NCBI RefSeq assembly: GCF_963667135.1
Contig: NZ_OY762974.1
Coordinates: 4,353,054-4,417,053 of the forward strand
Direction: 5' to 3'
Source of the DNA: an uncultured Macellibacteroides sp.
GTDB lineage: Bacteria > Bacteroidota > Bacteroidia > Bacteroidales > Tannerellaceae
Length of the DNA stretch: 64,000 nucleotides
Shown here in pieces: positions 34,412 to 43,424 of this stretch (its first letter is position 1; every line of letters starts with the position of its first letter). The translations under genes and the position numbers were made by a program. Below the pieces are notes generated by a model, which did no database searches, had not been told where the DNA came from, and saw nothing but the letters and a program-made list of their open reading frames with translations.

Positions 34412-35442
34412 CTGTTTATTGTTTTTTTGTATAATTCATCCAGTTCAGCAACGATGGAAGCGACATCGCAGGTCTGAGGATTAAAGTCGACCTGTTGCGC
34501 CCATTGCTTGCGGGAAGAAAATCCATATCCTTTATCGTAATACTTCAACGCGATACAAATGGCGCTTTCGAGATCGCCCTGCCTTACATGCTCGACTGCC
34601 CGCTTTGTTGCATCTCCTCCCAAACGTCTTTCTATCTTATAAAAGGAATCGATGAGGTCGTTGGCAGAAAACTGACCGTAATCTTTCATTATATGTTGTA
34701 TGCGGTTTTCCAAAGGTAATTCGAGATTTATAAACAACCCGGACATCATCAGCAAATAAAATTCGCGGGGGATGAATACTTTGCCAATACTCGAGCTTTC
34801 GCCTTCGCACCAAACAGGCAAGGAAGGATCGAATGTTCTGAGGCAATGGTGAAGTTCGTTGGCAAAATGTTCGGTGGTTGGCTGTTCTTGCTCTCCCAAT
34901 GCTCCGAATGCGGAACCTTTATGGTGTGCCATTCCTTCCAGGTCTATTACCTGATGCCCCGCTTTCTGCATGTGAAGTAGTATTTCGGTTTTGCCGCAGC
35001 CGGTAGGTCCTCCCAGTATCACCAGTTTCCATGAATGTTTTTCCAGTAGCTGAAGGAGTGAGTTCCTGTAGGCTTTGTACCCTCCCGAAAGCAAATAGGT
35101 TTTAAGTCCAGCCGTTCGGAACAACCAGGCCATGCTGCCGCTGCGCATGCCGCCACGCCAGCAATATATATACAGCGGTTTTCCTTCCGACCAATGCCTT
35201 GCTTGTTTTACAAAGCCGGCCATTTTGGGCCCGACAAGCTCCAGCCCTCTCTCTACGGCGGGATCTTTCCCCTGGTGTACGTATAATGTGCCTATTTCGG
35301 CTCGTTCGGCGTCTGAAAATAAAGGTAAGTTTACTGCTCCCGGAATATGACCTGCAATAAATTCGGATGGCGAACGGACATCAATCAGTATGCCAGCTTT
35401 GCTCTGTTCTAAAAAATCATCAGCGAAAAGTATGTCTTCCAT
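34408..35442 (-). CDS. mnmH: tRNA 2-selenouridine synthase
   Basis: This 344-residue enzyme replaces sulfur by selenium in 2-thiouridine at the tRNA wobble base, using selenophosphate. An N-terminal rhodanese domain (IDVRSPSEFIAGHIPGAVNL) has the active Cys94 in YCWRGGMRSGSM, and a P-loop GGPTGCGKTE begins at residue 144. The domain order and length match SelU/MnmH. It is the first gene of the selenium run, in which each gene overlaps or abuts the next. Confidence 0.96.
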   Translation of the reverse strand: MEDILFADDFLEQSKAGILIDVRSPSEFIAGHIPGAVNLPLFSDAERAEIGTLYVHQGKDPAVERGLELVGPKMAGFVKQARHWSEGKPLYIYCWRGGMRSGSMAWLFRTAGLKTYLLSGGYKAYRNSLLQLLEKHSWKLVILGGPTGCGKTEILLHMQKAGHQVIDLEGMAHHKGSAFGALGEQEQPTTEHFANELHHCLRTFDPSLPVWCEGESSSIGKVFIPREFYLLMMSGLFINLELPLENRIQHIMKDYGQFSANDLIDSFYKIERRLGGDATKRAVEHVRQGDLESAICIALKYYDKGYGFSSRKQWAQQVDFNPQTCDVASIVAELDELYKKTINR

Positions 35443-35483
35443 TTACTATGTGAATTGGAACTTCAAAGGTAGCAATAATAAAT

Positions 35484-35510
35484 AAAAAAAGCCACCCCGA
35501 ATGGAGTGGC
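35484..35510 (-). terminator. Terminator of the aldolase gene
   Basis: On the minus strand GCCACTCC pairs with GGGGTGGC around CATT, followed by seven T. Confidence 0.85.
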
Positions 35511-35537
35511 TTCCTTGATTATTATAGTTCGTATGAA

Positions 35538-36533
35538 TTATAATTTGTTTGCAGATCCAAGAACAGTGTTGATCTTTTCTGCGTAAAGTTCTTTCAGGCT
35601 ATCGCGAGCCGGACCAAGATACTTACGTGGGTCGAATTCAGCTGGCTTTGTAGCGAAGATTTCACGAATAGCTGCAGTCATAGCCAAACGGCCGTCTGAG
35701 TCAATGTTGATCTTACATACTGCAGAAGCAGCTGCTCTGCGCAATTGTTCTTCAGGAATACCGATAGCATCTTTCATTGCACCACCATATTTGTTGATAG
35801 TTGCAACCTTGTCCTGAGGTACTGAAGAAGAACCGTGAAGTACGATAGGGAATCCAGGGATTCTCTTTTCGATTTCTTCAAGGATATCGAAACGCAAAGG
35901 AGGAGGAACAAGGATTCCGTTGGCGTCGCGTGTGCACTGTGCAGGAGTAAACTTGTTTGCTCCGTGTGAAGTACCAATTGAGATAGCCAATGAATCAACG
36001 CCTGTCTTTGTTACGAAATCGACAACCTGATCTGGTTCTGTGTATGTGTGGTGTTCAGCGCTTACTTCGTCTTCAACACCTGCCAATACGCCAAGTTCAC
36101 CTTCTACAGTAACATCGTGTGCGTGAGCGTACTCAACAACCTTCTTTGTTAATGCAACGTTTTCGTCGTATGGAAGATGAGAACCATCAATCATAACTGA
36201 AGAAAAGCCCATGTCAATACATGATTTACACAATTCCAATGAATCGCCGTGGTCCAGGTGAAGAACGATCTGAGGTTTTTCGCAACCTAGTTCTTTTGCA
36301 TATTCTACAGCACCCTGAGCCATATAACGAAGCAATGTCTGATTAGCATATTTACGTGCACCGCTTGATACCTGAAGGATAACCGGAGACTTAGTTGCTA
36401 CTGCAGCCTGAACGATAGCCTGCATCTGTTCCATGTTGTTGAAGTTGAAAGCAGGGATAGCATATCCACCTGCAACAGCCTTTGCAAACATTTCTTTTGT
36501 GTTTACCAGACCTAACTCTTTGTAACTTACCAT
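35538..36533 (-). CDS. fba: Class II fructose-bisphosphate aldolase
   Basis: This enzyme has 331 residues from the start at 36533 (MVSYKELGLVNTKEMFAKAV). It cleaves fructose 1,6-bisphosphate to DHAP and glyceraldehyde 3-phosphate in glycolysis and gluconeogenesis. The zinc-binding and catalytic set is seen in IVLHLDHGDS, in VMIDGSHLP, in the Glu of VEGELGVLAG, and in the His of FPIVLHGSSS. A class II, metal-dependent enzyme is usual in Bacteroidota. The frame extends 31 codons upstream without family match. The gene is monocistronic. Confidence 0.96.
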   Translation of the reverse strand: MVSYKELGLVNTKEMFAKAVAGGYAIPAFNFNNMEQMQAIVQAAVATKSPVILQVSSGARKYANQTLLRYMAQGAVEYAKELGCEKPQIVLHLDHGDSLELCKSCIDMGFSSVMIDGSHLPYDENVALTKKVVEYAHAHDVTVEGELGVLAGVEDEVSAEHHTYTEPDQVVDFVTKTGVDSLAISIGTSHGANKFTPAQCTRDANGILVPPPLRFDILEEIEKRIPGFPIVLHGSSSVPQDKVATINKYGGAMKDAIGIPEEQLRRAAASAVCKINIDSDGRLAMTAAIREIFATKPAEFDPRKYLGPARDSLKELYAEKINTVLGSANKL

Positions 36534-36571
36534 TGTTGTATATAATTTTACGTTAATGATTAAAAACTCTA

Positions 36572-36579
36572 CAAAGATA
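36572..36579 (-). promoter_or_regulatory. -7 box of the aldolase gene
   Basis: The minus strand reads TATCTTTG about 40 bases before the aldolase start. A matching -33 box is not clear. Confidence 0.5.
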
Positions 36580-36660
36580 ACATTTCTGAAAAAATTATAT
36601 GCTATAAGACATATAAAATAATACAAAAGATGAGAAAGAGGAAAAATATATGTGTTTTCT

Positions 36661-36691
36661 TTTGTTTCTTCAACTCAAAACTATACCTTTG
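36661..36691 (+). promoter_or_regulatory. Promoter of rpmE2
   Basis: TTTG at 36661-36664 and TACCTTTG at 36684-36691, with a 19-base spacer, match the Bacteroidota consensus on both boxes. The start codon lies 62 bases further. Confidence 0.78.
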
Positions 36692-36753
36692 CAAACCAAA
36701 TTACCGGTTACCATAGTAAGTAAAAGTAATAATTATAACAGACAATAAAAAAA

Positions 36754-37011
36754 ATGAAAAAAGGACTTCATCCTGAAAACTATCGTCCCGTCGTGTTCAA
36801 GGACATGTCTAACGACGATGTATTTATTACGCGTTCAACAATCAACGCAAAAGAAACAATTGAACTTGACGGAGTTACTTATCCGCTGATTAAGGTGGAA
36901 ATCTCTAACACTTCACACCCTTTCTATACCGGTAAGTCTAAACTTGTAGATACAGCAGGTCGTGTAGATAAGTTCATGAGCCGTTACGGTAAACGTGAAT
37001 TAAAGAAATAA
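36754..37011 (+). CDS. rpmE2: 50S ribosomal protein L31 type B
   Basis: This 85-residue ribosomal protein lacks the CxxC zinc pair of the type A form. The start [20 protein letters not shown] and [13 protein letters not shown] at the end are diagnostic. It is a separate transcription unit with a clear promoter at 36661 and a terminator directly after. Confidence 0.97.
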   Translation: MKKGLHPENYRPVVFKDMSNDDVFITRSTINAKETIELDGVTYPLIKVEISNTSHPFYTGKSKLVDTAGRVDKFMSRYGKRELKK

Positions 37012-37040
37012 GCAGCAAGCTTTTTTTAGCTTCTGCATAA

Positions 37041-37073
37041 AAGCCTCAGCAATTTTGTTGAGGCTTTTTTTTT
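37041..37073 (+). terminator. Terminator of rpmE2
   Basis: AAGCCTCAGCAA pairs with TTGTTGAGGCTT (AAGCCTCA against TGAGGCTT, plus inner pairs) followed by a run of T. Confidence 0.85.
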
Positions 37074-37102
37074 GATTGTTTTATAAATAAACGCTATTTT
37101 TG
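37071..37102 (+). promoter_or_regulatory. Promoter of the sugar kinase-like gene
   Basis: TTTG at 37071-37074 and TATTTTTG at 37095-37102 with a 20-base spacer. The -33 box overlaps the T-run of the preceding terminator. Confidence 0.7.
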
Positions 37103-37141
37103 CATTTCATTGAAAACTTAATTTAAACAGAATAAAAACAC

Positions 37142-38236
37142 ATGGAAAAAACAAACACACAACTGCTTCACATCCTGAATCAGTTTCAGATTGATGAGGA
37201 TGTGGTTGCAGCAGAACCTTTTGGCAACGGACACATCAACGACACCCTTAAAGTAACAAATTCGAAAGGAGAAATCAAATACATTCTTCAGCGTATAAAT
37301 CACCATATTTTTACCAATGTGGATATGCTTCAAAACAATATCTATACGGTAACTACACATATCAGAGAAAAATTAGTACAAAAAGGAGAAACAGACATCG
37401 ACCGTAAGGTTCTTACCTTCTTGCCTGCGAAAGATAATAAATATTATTATTTTGATGGCGAAAGCTATTGGAGGGTTTGCCTGTTCATTCCCCGCAGCAA
37501 AAGTTATGAAGAGGTTACTCCCGAATTATCTTACGAGGCCGGTAAGGCTTTTGGAGATTTCCAAACCATGCTTTCCGACCTTCCTGAAGGTGCACTGGGA
37601 GAAACTATTCCTAATTTCCACAATATGGAATTCCGTCTTCAACAGTTTAACGACGCCGTTAAAGCAAATGCTGCCGGACGTCTCGACGAAGTGAAAGAGT
37701 TGGTGGATGAAATAGAAAAACGGGCTAAAGCTATGTGTATACAGGAAGACCTGTATCGCGAGGGTAAGCTGAAGAAGCGCACGAACCACTGTGACACGAA
37801 GGTGAACAACATCATGTTCGACGAAGATGGAAAAGTATTGTGCGTAATTGATCTTGATACGGTTATGCCGGGTTTTGTGCTTTCTGATATCGGCGACTTT
37901 ATCCGTACAGGTGCCAACACAGGTGCCGAAGACGATGAGAATCTGGATAATGTGGAAGTGAATCTTGCTATTTTCGAGGCTTATACCCGCGGATATATGG
38001 AAACAGCAAAGGCTTTTCTTTCTCCCGAAGAAATCAAACTGCTTCCTTACGGCGGTCGTTTGCTTACTTACATGCAGACAGTTCGTTTCCTGACGGATTA
38101 TATCAACGGAGACACTTATTACAAAATACATAGTCCGAAACACAACCTGCAACGCACAAAGGCGCAGTTTAAGTTATTGCAGAGTCTGGAAGCTAACGCT
38201 CCGGAAATGGATGAATTCATGCAAACCTGGTTATAA
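37142..38236 (+). CDS. Phosphotransferase, N-acetylhexosamine kinase/MdsC-like
   Basis: This 364-residue aminoglycoside-phosphotransferase-fold kinase shows the catalytic segment HCDTKVNNIMF and the metal-binding VIDLDTVMPG, as in N-acetylhexosamine 1-kinases. Bacteroides homologues carry the old label mucin-desulfating sulfatase MdsC, which reflects a kinase fold. I infer phosphorylation of a host- or mucin-derived amino sugar. It stands as a single gene with its own promoter and terminator. Confidence 0.85.
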   Translation: MEKTNTQLLHILNQFQIDEDVVAAEPFGNGHINDTLKVTNSKGEIKYILQRINHHIFTNVDMLQNNIYTVTTHIREKLVQKGETDIDRKVLTFLPAKDNKYYYFDGESYWRVCLFIPRSKSYEEVTPELSYEAGKAFGDFQTMLSDLPEGALGETIPNFHNMEFRLQQFNDAVKANAAGRLDEVKELVDEIEKRAKAMCIQEDLYREGKLKKRTNHCDTKVNNIMFDEDGKVLCVIDLDTVMPGFVLSDIGDFIRTGANTGAEDDENLDNVEVNLAIFEAYTRGYMETAKAFLSPEEIKLLPYGGRLLTYMQTVRFLTDYINGDTYYKIHSPKHNLQRTKAQFKLLQSLEANAPEMDEFMQTWL

Positions 38237-38253
38237 AATAATATACCAATCAT

Positions 38254-38291
38254 AAAAAGCCGTGCAAGGGTAACCTTGACACGGCTTTTTT
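38254..38291 (+). terminator. Terminator after the kinase-like gene
   Basis: AAAAAGCCGTG and CAAGG pair with CCTTG and CACGGCTTTTT (one bulged A), ending in a T-run. Confidence 0.88.
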
Positions 38292-38356
38292 AGTTACATT
38301 TGCGCCATTCAACCGGTATATTTCCGGTATCAAAAGATATAACTGAGACAATCAAT

Positions 38357-38734
38357 ATGAATAAAAAGAAGTTTTCCCTAAGGAGGAGGGTTCGCAGTTT
38401 CAAATTTGCCTTCAGAGGTATCAGCAAGCTTGTCAGAGAAGAACATAATGCCTGGATTCACTGCTTCGCGGCCTTTATTACGGTGATCGCGGGTCTGTAT
38501 TTCCAGCTGTCGGCGATGGAATGGGTTGCCGTTACGTTTGCCATTGGCAGTGTACTTGCCGCCGAAGCGTTTAATACAGCCATTGAGTCGCTGTCCGACT
38601 TTGCATCTCCTGTTTACCAGGAGGCCATAAAGCACACAAAGGATCTGGCCGCCGGAGCGGTACTGCTGGTTGCCATTGCTGCCGCCATCGTGGGTTTGCT
38701 TATTTTTGTTCCTAAAATTATTCAGCTATTTTAA
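38357..38734 (+). CDS. dgkA: Diacylglycerol/undecaprenol kinase
   Basis: This membrane kinase has 125 residues from the start at 38357 (MNKKKFSLRRRVRSFKFAFR). The segments EEHNAWIHCFAAF, VLAAEAFNTAIESLSDF and HTKDLAAGAVLLVAIAA are the DagK family signature, with Glu and Asn near the active site. It has three hydrophobic helices. It phosphorylates diacylglycerol or undecaprenol in envelope lipid recycling. It is followed 5 bases later by a PAP2 phosphatase, which could work in the same lipid cycle. Confidence 0.93.
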   Translation: MNKKKFSLRRRVRSFKFAFRGISKLVREEHNAWIHCFAAFITVIAGLYFQLSAMEWVAVTFAIGSVLAAEAFNTAIESLSDFASPVYQEAIKHTKDLAAGAVLLVAIAAAIVGLLIFVPKIIQLF

Positions 38735-38739
38735 ATACA

Positions 38740-39288
38740 ATGAACAGATTTACATTATATATTGTACTTGTCTTATTCTTTTTACCTACCCTATCTGCCA
38801 ATGCACAGTCCAGAGAAACCGTACGGACTTCGGGTGATGTAATGGCTTTGGTTACTCCTGTTGCAAGTTTGGTAACCACCCTGGCTCTAAAGGATTATGA
38901 GGGATTAAAGCAAGGTGCGCTTGCAGGTGTAACTACCGTAGCAACTACCTATGCACTGAAATATATCATTCAGAAAAAAAGACCGGACGGAAGCAACGAT
39001 TTGTCGTTCCCGTCCAGTCATACTTCTATATCGTTTACCGGTGCGGCTTTTATTCAACGCCGTTACGGATGGAAATGGGGCGTTCCGGCATACCTTGTAT
39101 CTTCCTATGTTGGCTGGAGCAGGGTGTACGGACAGAAACACGATTGGTTGGATGTTACTGCCGGAGCCGCCATAGGCATTGGTAGTGCGTACCTGTTCAC
39201 CCGCCCTTTTGCCGATAAATACAAACTATCAGTCAGCCCCGTTGTATCCGACCGTCATTGCGGATTTTACGCCTCTCTTTGTTTTTAA
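38740..39288 (+). CDS. PAP2 family phosphatase
   Basis: This 182-residue protein has a signal peptide (cut near NAQS) and the three PAP2 motifs: KYIIQKKRP, PSSHTS and SRVYGQKHDWLDV. These are the acid-phosphatase residues of undecaprenyl-pyrophosphate or lipid phosphatases. Unlike many relatives the hydrophobic helices are short and the protein looks partly exported. It follows dgkA closely, consistent with an operon for lipid-phosphate turnover. Which lipid it hydrolyses is not clear. Confidence 0.9.
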   Translation: MNRFTLYIVLVLFFLPTLSANAQSRETVRTSGDVMALVTPVASLVTTLALKDYEGLKQGALAGVTTVATTYALKYIIQKKRPDGSNDLSFPSSHTSISFTGAAFIQRRYGWKWGVPAYLVSSYVGWSRVYGQKHDWLDVTAGAAIGIGSAYLFTRPFADKYKLSVSPVVSDRHCGFYASLCF

Positions 39289-39289
39289 A

Positions 39290-40192
39290 TTACAAATGGA
39301 ATTGTAATCCGATAGAGACCGGATGTACATCCGGACCTTTTCCTTTTTCGAACATGGTCATCGGTGAATACCTGGCGTAAACTCCGATTGATCCTATCCC
39401 ACCCTGCAGAAGTACATCTACGGCAAACGGACGGATATTCATTCCTGAATCCAGTTTCTTTTTATGCTTGTCGTCGTTGGAATCGCGGTAAACAACTTTG
39501 GAAGATGACCAGGTTTTGATAGAGCCAACAAGACCTGCAGAGAAAAACAGTTGGGTGTTTTTACGTGGACTCTGCCATTCCAACAGTACAGGAATAGTGA
39601 TATGGGTAGTTCCTAGCTTGCTGGAAATATAGTTTACTCCGTCTGGCGCAGGAAACAAGGAGGTTACTCCGTCTTTTTCCATAAAGTGTTCATTGTTATC
39701 AAGGCTGTAACGGGTCCATCTCATACCAACACCGGTAACTACAGCCCATCTGTAAGGAGAAAAGGCATAAGCCTTTTCGAAAAGATTGAGGTTATAATCG
39801 AGTGATTTACCTGAATTAAGCATCACTCCATCTACGCCATTAATGCTTAGTGAAGCATCCGCAAAGTTGGCAAATCCAACGCCTAAACCGGCCCAGTGGG
39901 GATCGTAATCGTTGTTCCAGTTAGGTACCGGAATAGTAATCGATTTCATATGACGCCTTGTTTCGTAACTTTTGCCATCCTTATATATTCCTTCGAATAT
40001 CTTTTCGCTTTCAACAGAATCTCCATCCGCGGTAAGTTCATATACCTTTACCTTTAATCTATCGTCTGTTTCAAGTATATCAATTCTCTTATTGTTCAAC
40101 AGGATAGTGGTATCACCTGTCATGGGTGTAATTCCGGCAGCCAGCTGAGTAAGTGAGAAAAAGGCAGTTGCCATTAGTAGTACTTTTTTCAT
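39290..40192 (-). CDS. Outer-membrane beta-barrel protein, porin-like
   Basis: This 300-residue protein has a signal peptide (cut near AAG). An N-terminal soluble part (about 25-100) is followed by beta-barrel strands (GLGVGFANFADASLSI, RWAVVTGVGMRWTRYSL, PVSIGLQFHL) with a terminal aromatic-type ending. It is the last gene of the ECF sigma operon at 39.3-41.7 kb and is probably its main output. The export role is inferred. Confidence 0.75.
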   Translation of the reverse strand: MKKVLLMATAFFSLTQLAAGITPMTGDTTILLNNKRIDILETDDRLKVKVYELTADGDSVESEKIFEGIYKDGKSYETRRHMKSITIPVPNWNNDYDPHWAGLGVGFANFADASLSINGVDGVMLNSGKSLDYNLNLFEKAYAFSPYRWAVVTGVGMRWTRYSLDNNEHFMEKDGVTSLFPAPDGVNYISSKLGTTHITIPVLLEWQSPRKNTQLFFSAGLVGSIKTWSSSKVVYRDSNDDKHKKKLDSGMNIRPFAVDVLLQGGIGSIGVYARYSPMTMFEKGKGPDVHPVSIGLQFHL

Positions 40193-40211
40193 TGTTGTTC
40201 TATTTAATAAG

Positions 40212-40667
40212 TTATAAATCTTTTTTTGTAAAAAGCAAAGTAATTAAATCGTCGCTATCCAGATCGCCTTCGATATAAACGAGGGTAATCAATCCTTTTT
40301 TGCTTACTTTAAAAAGGATGAACCTGTTGATGTCCGTTTCTTTTCCGGGTAGTTGATAATACGCGGAAATAACTCCTCCATCGTCTGTTATCTCCTTAAT
40401 TTTACGGGAACCTTCCTGATCGGAGGCCAGGCAGCGGCGAACAAACCGGAGTGCTTCGGCATCGTCCTTTATGGTTATGCTTTTGTAGTGTGTCATCCCA
40501 TAGGTTTCCAGCATCTCGTTGGATAGCTCCACCATGGTTACATTACGGCTCTTTCCGTAGCGCTGAAAAACTTCCTGTATCTTCAGGTCTTTCTGTGCAC
40601 TTGCTGCAAGAGGCAAGAGCAAAAAGGCTGCCAGAAGCAGCAACAGCGTGTACCTTCTCTGTTTCAT
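40212..40667 (-). CDS. DUF4252 domain protein
   Basis: This 151-residue exported protein has a signal peptide (cut after ASAQ) and a DUF4252 core (FQRYGKSRNVTMVELSNEML, SITIKDDAEALRFVRRC). DUF4252 members occur in Bacteroidota beside sigma and anti-sigma genes. The function is unknown. It lies between the anti-sigma-like gene and the porin-like gene in one operon. Confidence 0.8.
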   Translation of the reverse strand: MKQRRYTLLLLLAAFLLLPLAASAQKDLKIQEVFQRYGKSRNVTMVELSNEMLETYGMTHYKSITIKDDAEALRFVRRCLASDQEGSRKIKEITDDGGVISAYYQLPGKETDINRFILFKVSKKGLITLVYIEGDLDSDDLITLLFTKKDL

Positions 40668-40677
40668 AATACGTTAT

Positions 40678-41163
40678 TTATTCTTCGTCGCCGAGTATAT
40701 TACCCAGCTCCTTGAGTTGATTTTCAAAAACTTGTTCGTCAGATAAATCGCTTATAGCAGGCAAATACTCATCCGGAGTAGAAGACACTTCCTGCAATGC
40801 CACCAATGCCATAGAGCGGACTTTTTCGGGATCTGAATAGCACTGACCATTTATTATTACATAGTTACCGGAACAGGGATATGAATCTTGTGCGGCAAAA
40901 TAGTATTTACCTGCCATGAAAGCAGTCAAAAGACAGGCCGCAATTGCCGAAAGCCAATAAAACCTATGCTTTACATTTCTTAATGGAATTACTTTCTTTG
41001 TTTCCGATCGTTCTATTTCCTGATCGAAATATCCAAAAAGGGGCTTATAGACAGCCAGCTCTTCCGGCACATCCCCTTCGGAAAAGAATCGACGCAATGT
41101 GCGCTCTTCCTCTGCGGATGTTTCTCCTTCGAAATATTTAGCTAGTAAATCATCTATATTCAT
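40678..41163 (-). CDS. Putative anti-sigma factor, single-pass membrane protein
   Basis: This 161-residue protein begins MNIDDLLAKYFEGETSAEEE, the acidic helix of anti-sigma/FecR-type regulators, and has one transmembrane segment at about 69-87. The short external tail has two Cys in SYPCSGNYVIINGQCYSD that could pair. It starts 4 bases after the ECF sigma gene, the usual place for the partner. Sequestration of the sigma factor is inferred. Confidence 0.7.
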   Translation of the reverse strand: MNIDDLLAKYFEGETSAEEERTLRRFFSEGDVPEELAVYKPLFGYFDQEIERSETKKVIPLRNVKHRFYWLSAIAACLLTAFMAGKYYFAAQDSYPCSGNYVIINGQCYSDPEKVRSMALVALQEVSSTPDEYLPAISDLSDEQVFENQLKELGNILGDEE

Positions 41164-41167
41164 TATT

Positions 41168-41665
41168 TTATCTGTTTATCATTAAAAACTGTTCCCGCAC
41201 TTTTTTACGCGCCCTGGATAAATTTACCCGGACAGCCTCTACCTGAGTCCCAGTAATCTCGGCTATTTCAAAAAGCTCGTAACCTTCCACATCTTTCATA
41301 CGTATTATGCTTTGCTGAAGCGTAGGAAGTTTTTCAATTATCCGCCGGATTACCTCCACTGTATCTTGCTGTTCCAACAACACTTCCGGGCTGGACGTAT
41401 CCGCCAGAAGTATCTCTCCGTTTTCGGGCATCCTGTCGGTGTGCTTTGCCCGCAACCGGTCTAAGCAGAGATTTTTTACAACCTGAACCGACAAAGCCTC
41501 GACGCTGTTGTATCCATCTAATTTTTCCCGGATATACCACAACTTCAAAAAAGCTTCCTGCACGATATCTTCTGCATCTGCTCCTTCATTCGTCATCTTC
41601 AGGGAAAACTTCAAAAGTTTGTCCCTTAGTGGCAATACGGTCGTTTTAAATGTCTCGAGTTCCAT
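41168..41665 (-). CDS. RNA polymerase ECF sigma factor
   Basis: This protein has 165 residues from the start at 41665 (MELETFKTTVLPLRDKLLKF). The region-2 segment EDIVQEAFLKLWYIREKLDG and the region-4 segment QQSIIRMKDVEGYELFEIAE, then TGTQVEAVRVNLSRARKKVR, are both complete. It heads a four-gene operon with the anti-sigma-like, DUF4252 and porin-like genes, which suggests an envelope-stress or surface-signal response. Confidence 0.9.
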   Translation of the reverse strand: MELETFKTTVLPLRDKLLKFSLKMTNEGADAEDIVQEAFLKLWYIREKLDGYNSVEALSVQVVKNLCLDRLRAKHTDRMPENGEILLADTSSPEVLLEQQDTVEVIRRIIEKLPTLQQSIIRMKDVEGYELFEIAEITGTQVEAVRVNLSRARKKVREQFLMINR

Positions 41666-41842
41666 TGTATATACATTAGACGGGGTGACCGACAAAACAT
41701 AACATGGTCAGCCTGTTTTTTTGAAACAAATTATTATTTTAATAGAAAATAGAAAGGGATGGTAGATTAATTCAAAGGAATAGCTTTTTCAAAAAAGGGG
41801 TTCTTTCATCCTAATTCAGGAAGGAGAAGCTTGAAAAGCAAA

Positions 41843-41877
41843 CCCTTCTTTGTTTTCTTACTAAAAACAGAGAAGGG
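41843..41877 (-). terminator. Terminator of the DUF3256 gene
   Basis: CCCTTCTTTGTTTT pairs with AAAACAGAGAAGGG (one mismatch in 14) just downstream of the minus-strand DUF3256 gene. Confidence 0.6.
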
Positions 41878-41884
41878 CTGTTGT

Positions 41885-42517
41885 TTATTCAAAATGCGAC
41901 TTTTCCCATTTATATATACGGGGAGTTTCTTTCAGATACGGGAGAATATGCTCACGGTCTTCTTTACTCAGATAGCTTGGTGTTGTATACGTTGCTGCTA
42001 GAGTAAAATTATCCGGACTCAGCGTGTACTGAATAAGCTGCACATCTAAACTCGCTGCAGCAAATAGAAATTTTTCGTCTTTGTGATCGGTATCTTCACG
42101 TATAAACCATTGGGGAGTTACAGCAGTAAAAAGATCGGCAGCTTCCAGTGGTTTCCACTCTGAGGTAAAAAAAGATATACGGCTATCGGCAACCGGACCG
42201 AAGGCCGTATTTATCACACATAAAATGTAGGTGTTATTAACCAAAGGAAGCCTTTTTATTTCAATCGCGCTATTATCGGTAACCTGTAAAGATAGATAAT
42301 CGGGAGTAAGCTTCTTTAGCGTAGAAAAACCCTCCATCGTATTTTTAAGTTTCGCTTCTTTCCCCGAATTGTACAGATCAACTAAATCTTTACGCCAGGC
42401 ATTTTCAAGCTGGGGAATATACTGATCGGGCATAGCCGTAAATAAAGTGGCCATATCCTGGGCATTTATGCCATTCAGCGAAAACAAAAAACAAATTGCT
42501 AGCAGTATTTTTTTCAT
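41885..42517 (-). CDS. DUF3256 family protein, exported
   Basis: This 210-residue protein has a signal peptide (cut after INAQ) and the DUF3256 start DMATLFTAMPDQYIPQLENA, then LPLVNNTYILCVINTAFGP and SEWKPLEAADLF. The family is common in Bacteroidales and has no assigned function. It lies 7 bases after the EamA transporter gene, and may be in the same unit as truA and eamA. Confidence 0.85.
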   Translation of the reverse strand: MKKILLAICFLFSLNGINAQDMATLFTAMPDQYIPQLENAWRKDLVDLYNSGKEAKLKNTMEGFSTLKKLTPDYLSLQVTDNSAIEIKRLPLVNNTYILCVINTAFGPVADSRISFFTSEWKPLEAADLFTAVTPQWFIREDTDHKDEKFLFAAASLDVQLIQYTLSPDNFTLAATYTTPSYLSKEDREHILPYLKETPRIYKWEKSHFE

Positions 42518-42524
42518 CTGTAAT

Positions 42525-43424
42525 TTATTTTGAGCCCAAATATAAGAATATCATTCCTAACAACACAAAGAATAAGTCGACAGCTTTGTTCTTTAAGTTT
42601 TTTTCATGGAAGAATAGTGCTCCGGCGGCAAAAGTAACCAGTACATTGCTCCTCCGAATCATGGAAACGATGGAAATCATCGAGTCAGGAAAACTCAACG
42701 CATAAAAATAAACAAAATCAGCAATGGTCAGAAAAACAGAAATAAGAACAATGCTCCATCGCCAGGAAAAAGGAGTTGTTTTTTTATGTGTGGGATACCA
42801 AAGAAAAACAAGGACAAAAACCATCAGAATACACTGATAAAAATTATACCACGCCTGAACGGCCATGGGTTCAATAAAACTCATCAGAAATTTATCATAA
42901 AGACCACTCATGGAACCGGTTACCGCCGAAAGCACCATGCACAGAATCCATTTGTTGTGTGTAAAGTGAATTCCTTCTTTCTTTCCGGATGATGAAAGCA
43001 TATAAAAAGAAATAAGGGCAAGAATAACTCCAATCCATTGGTAAAGATTAAGCCTTTCCTGAAAGATCAGCAATGCACCCATAAGGGTCATCACAGGCTG
43101 AGATGCCTTAATTGGTCCGGTTAGGGTTAACGGGAGATGCTTTGTGGCAAAATAGGCGAAATGCCATGATGCTAAAACAATTACTGCTTTAAGCATAATA
43201 TATCCGTGCACCTCAAGCGGAATTCGGGGAACATAAAATAATGTTCCCGAAAGTGTTTCGGGGAACCAGGTAGACAGAACGACAAACGGAATAAAGATGA
43301 TGCTGCAGACAAGCGTATTAAAAAACAATACCGGAACTACTGCATTCCCGTTAAGAGAAAGCTTCTTGTTCACATCGTAACATCCCAATAAAAAAGCAGA
43401 GATGAAGGCTAAGCCTAACCACAT
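42525..43424 (-). CDS. EamA/DMT family transporter
   Basis: This 299-residue drug/metabolite transporter has ten hydrophobic helices in two EamA repeats (such as [20 protein letters not shown] and [19 protein letters not shown]). The substrate cannot be told. Its ATG overlaps the truA stop region by 10 bases, so the two are translationally coupled. Confidence 0.88.
   Translation of the reverse strand: MWLGLAFISAFLLGCYDVNKKLSLNGNAVVPVLFFNTLVCSIIFIPFVVLSTWFPETLSGTLFYVPRIPLEVHGYIMLKAVIVLASWHFAYFATKHLPLTLTGPIKASQPVMTLMGALLIFQERLNLYQWIGVILALISFYMLSSSGKKEGIHFTHNKWILCMVLSAVTGSMSGLYDKFLMSFIEPMAVQAWYNFYQCILMVFVLVFLWYPTHKKTTPFSWRWSIVLISVFLTIADFVYFYALSFPDSMISIVSMIRRSNVLVTFAAGALFFHEKNLKNKAVDLFFVLLGMIFLYLGSK

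Noticed and set aside
34408..35537. Possible selenocysteine insertion element in the selenium cluster
   Set aside because: No in-frame TGA with a recognisable SECIS-like hairpin was seen in the selenium genes; selD carries Cys.
37526..38152. 208-residue minus-strand frame
   Set aside because: Antisense to the kinase-like gene, which has the clear catalytic motifs.
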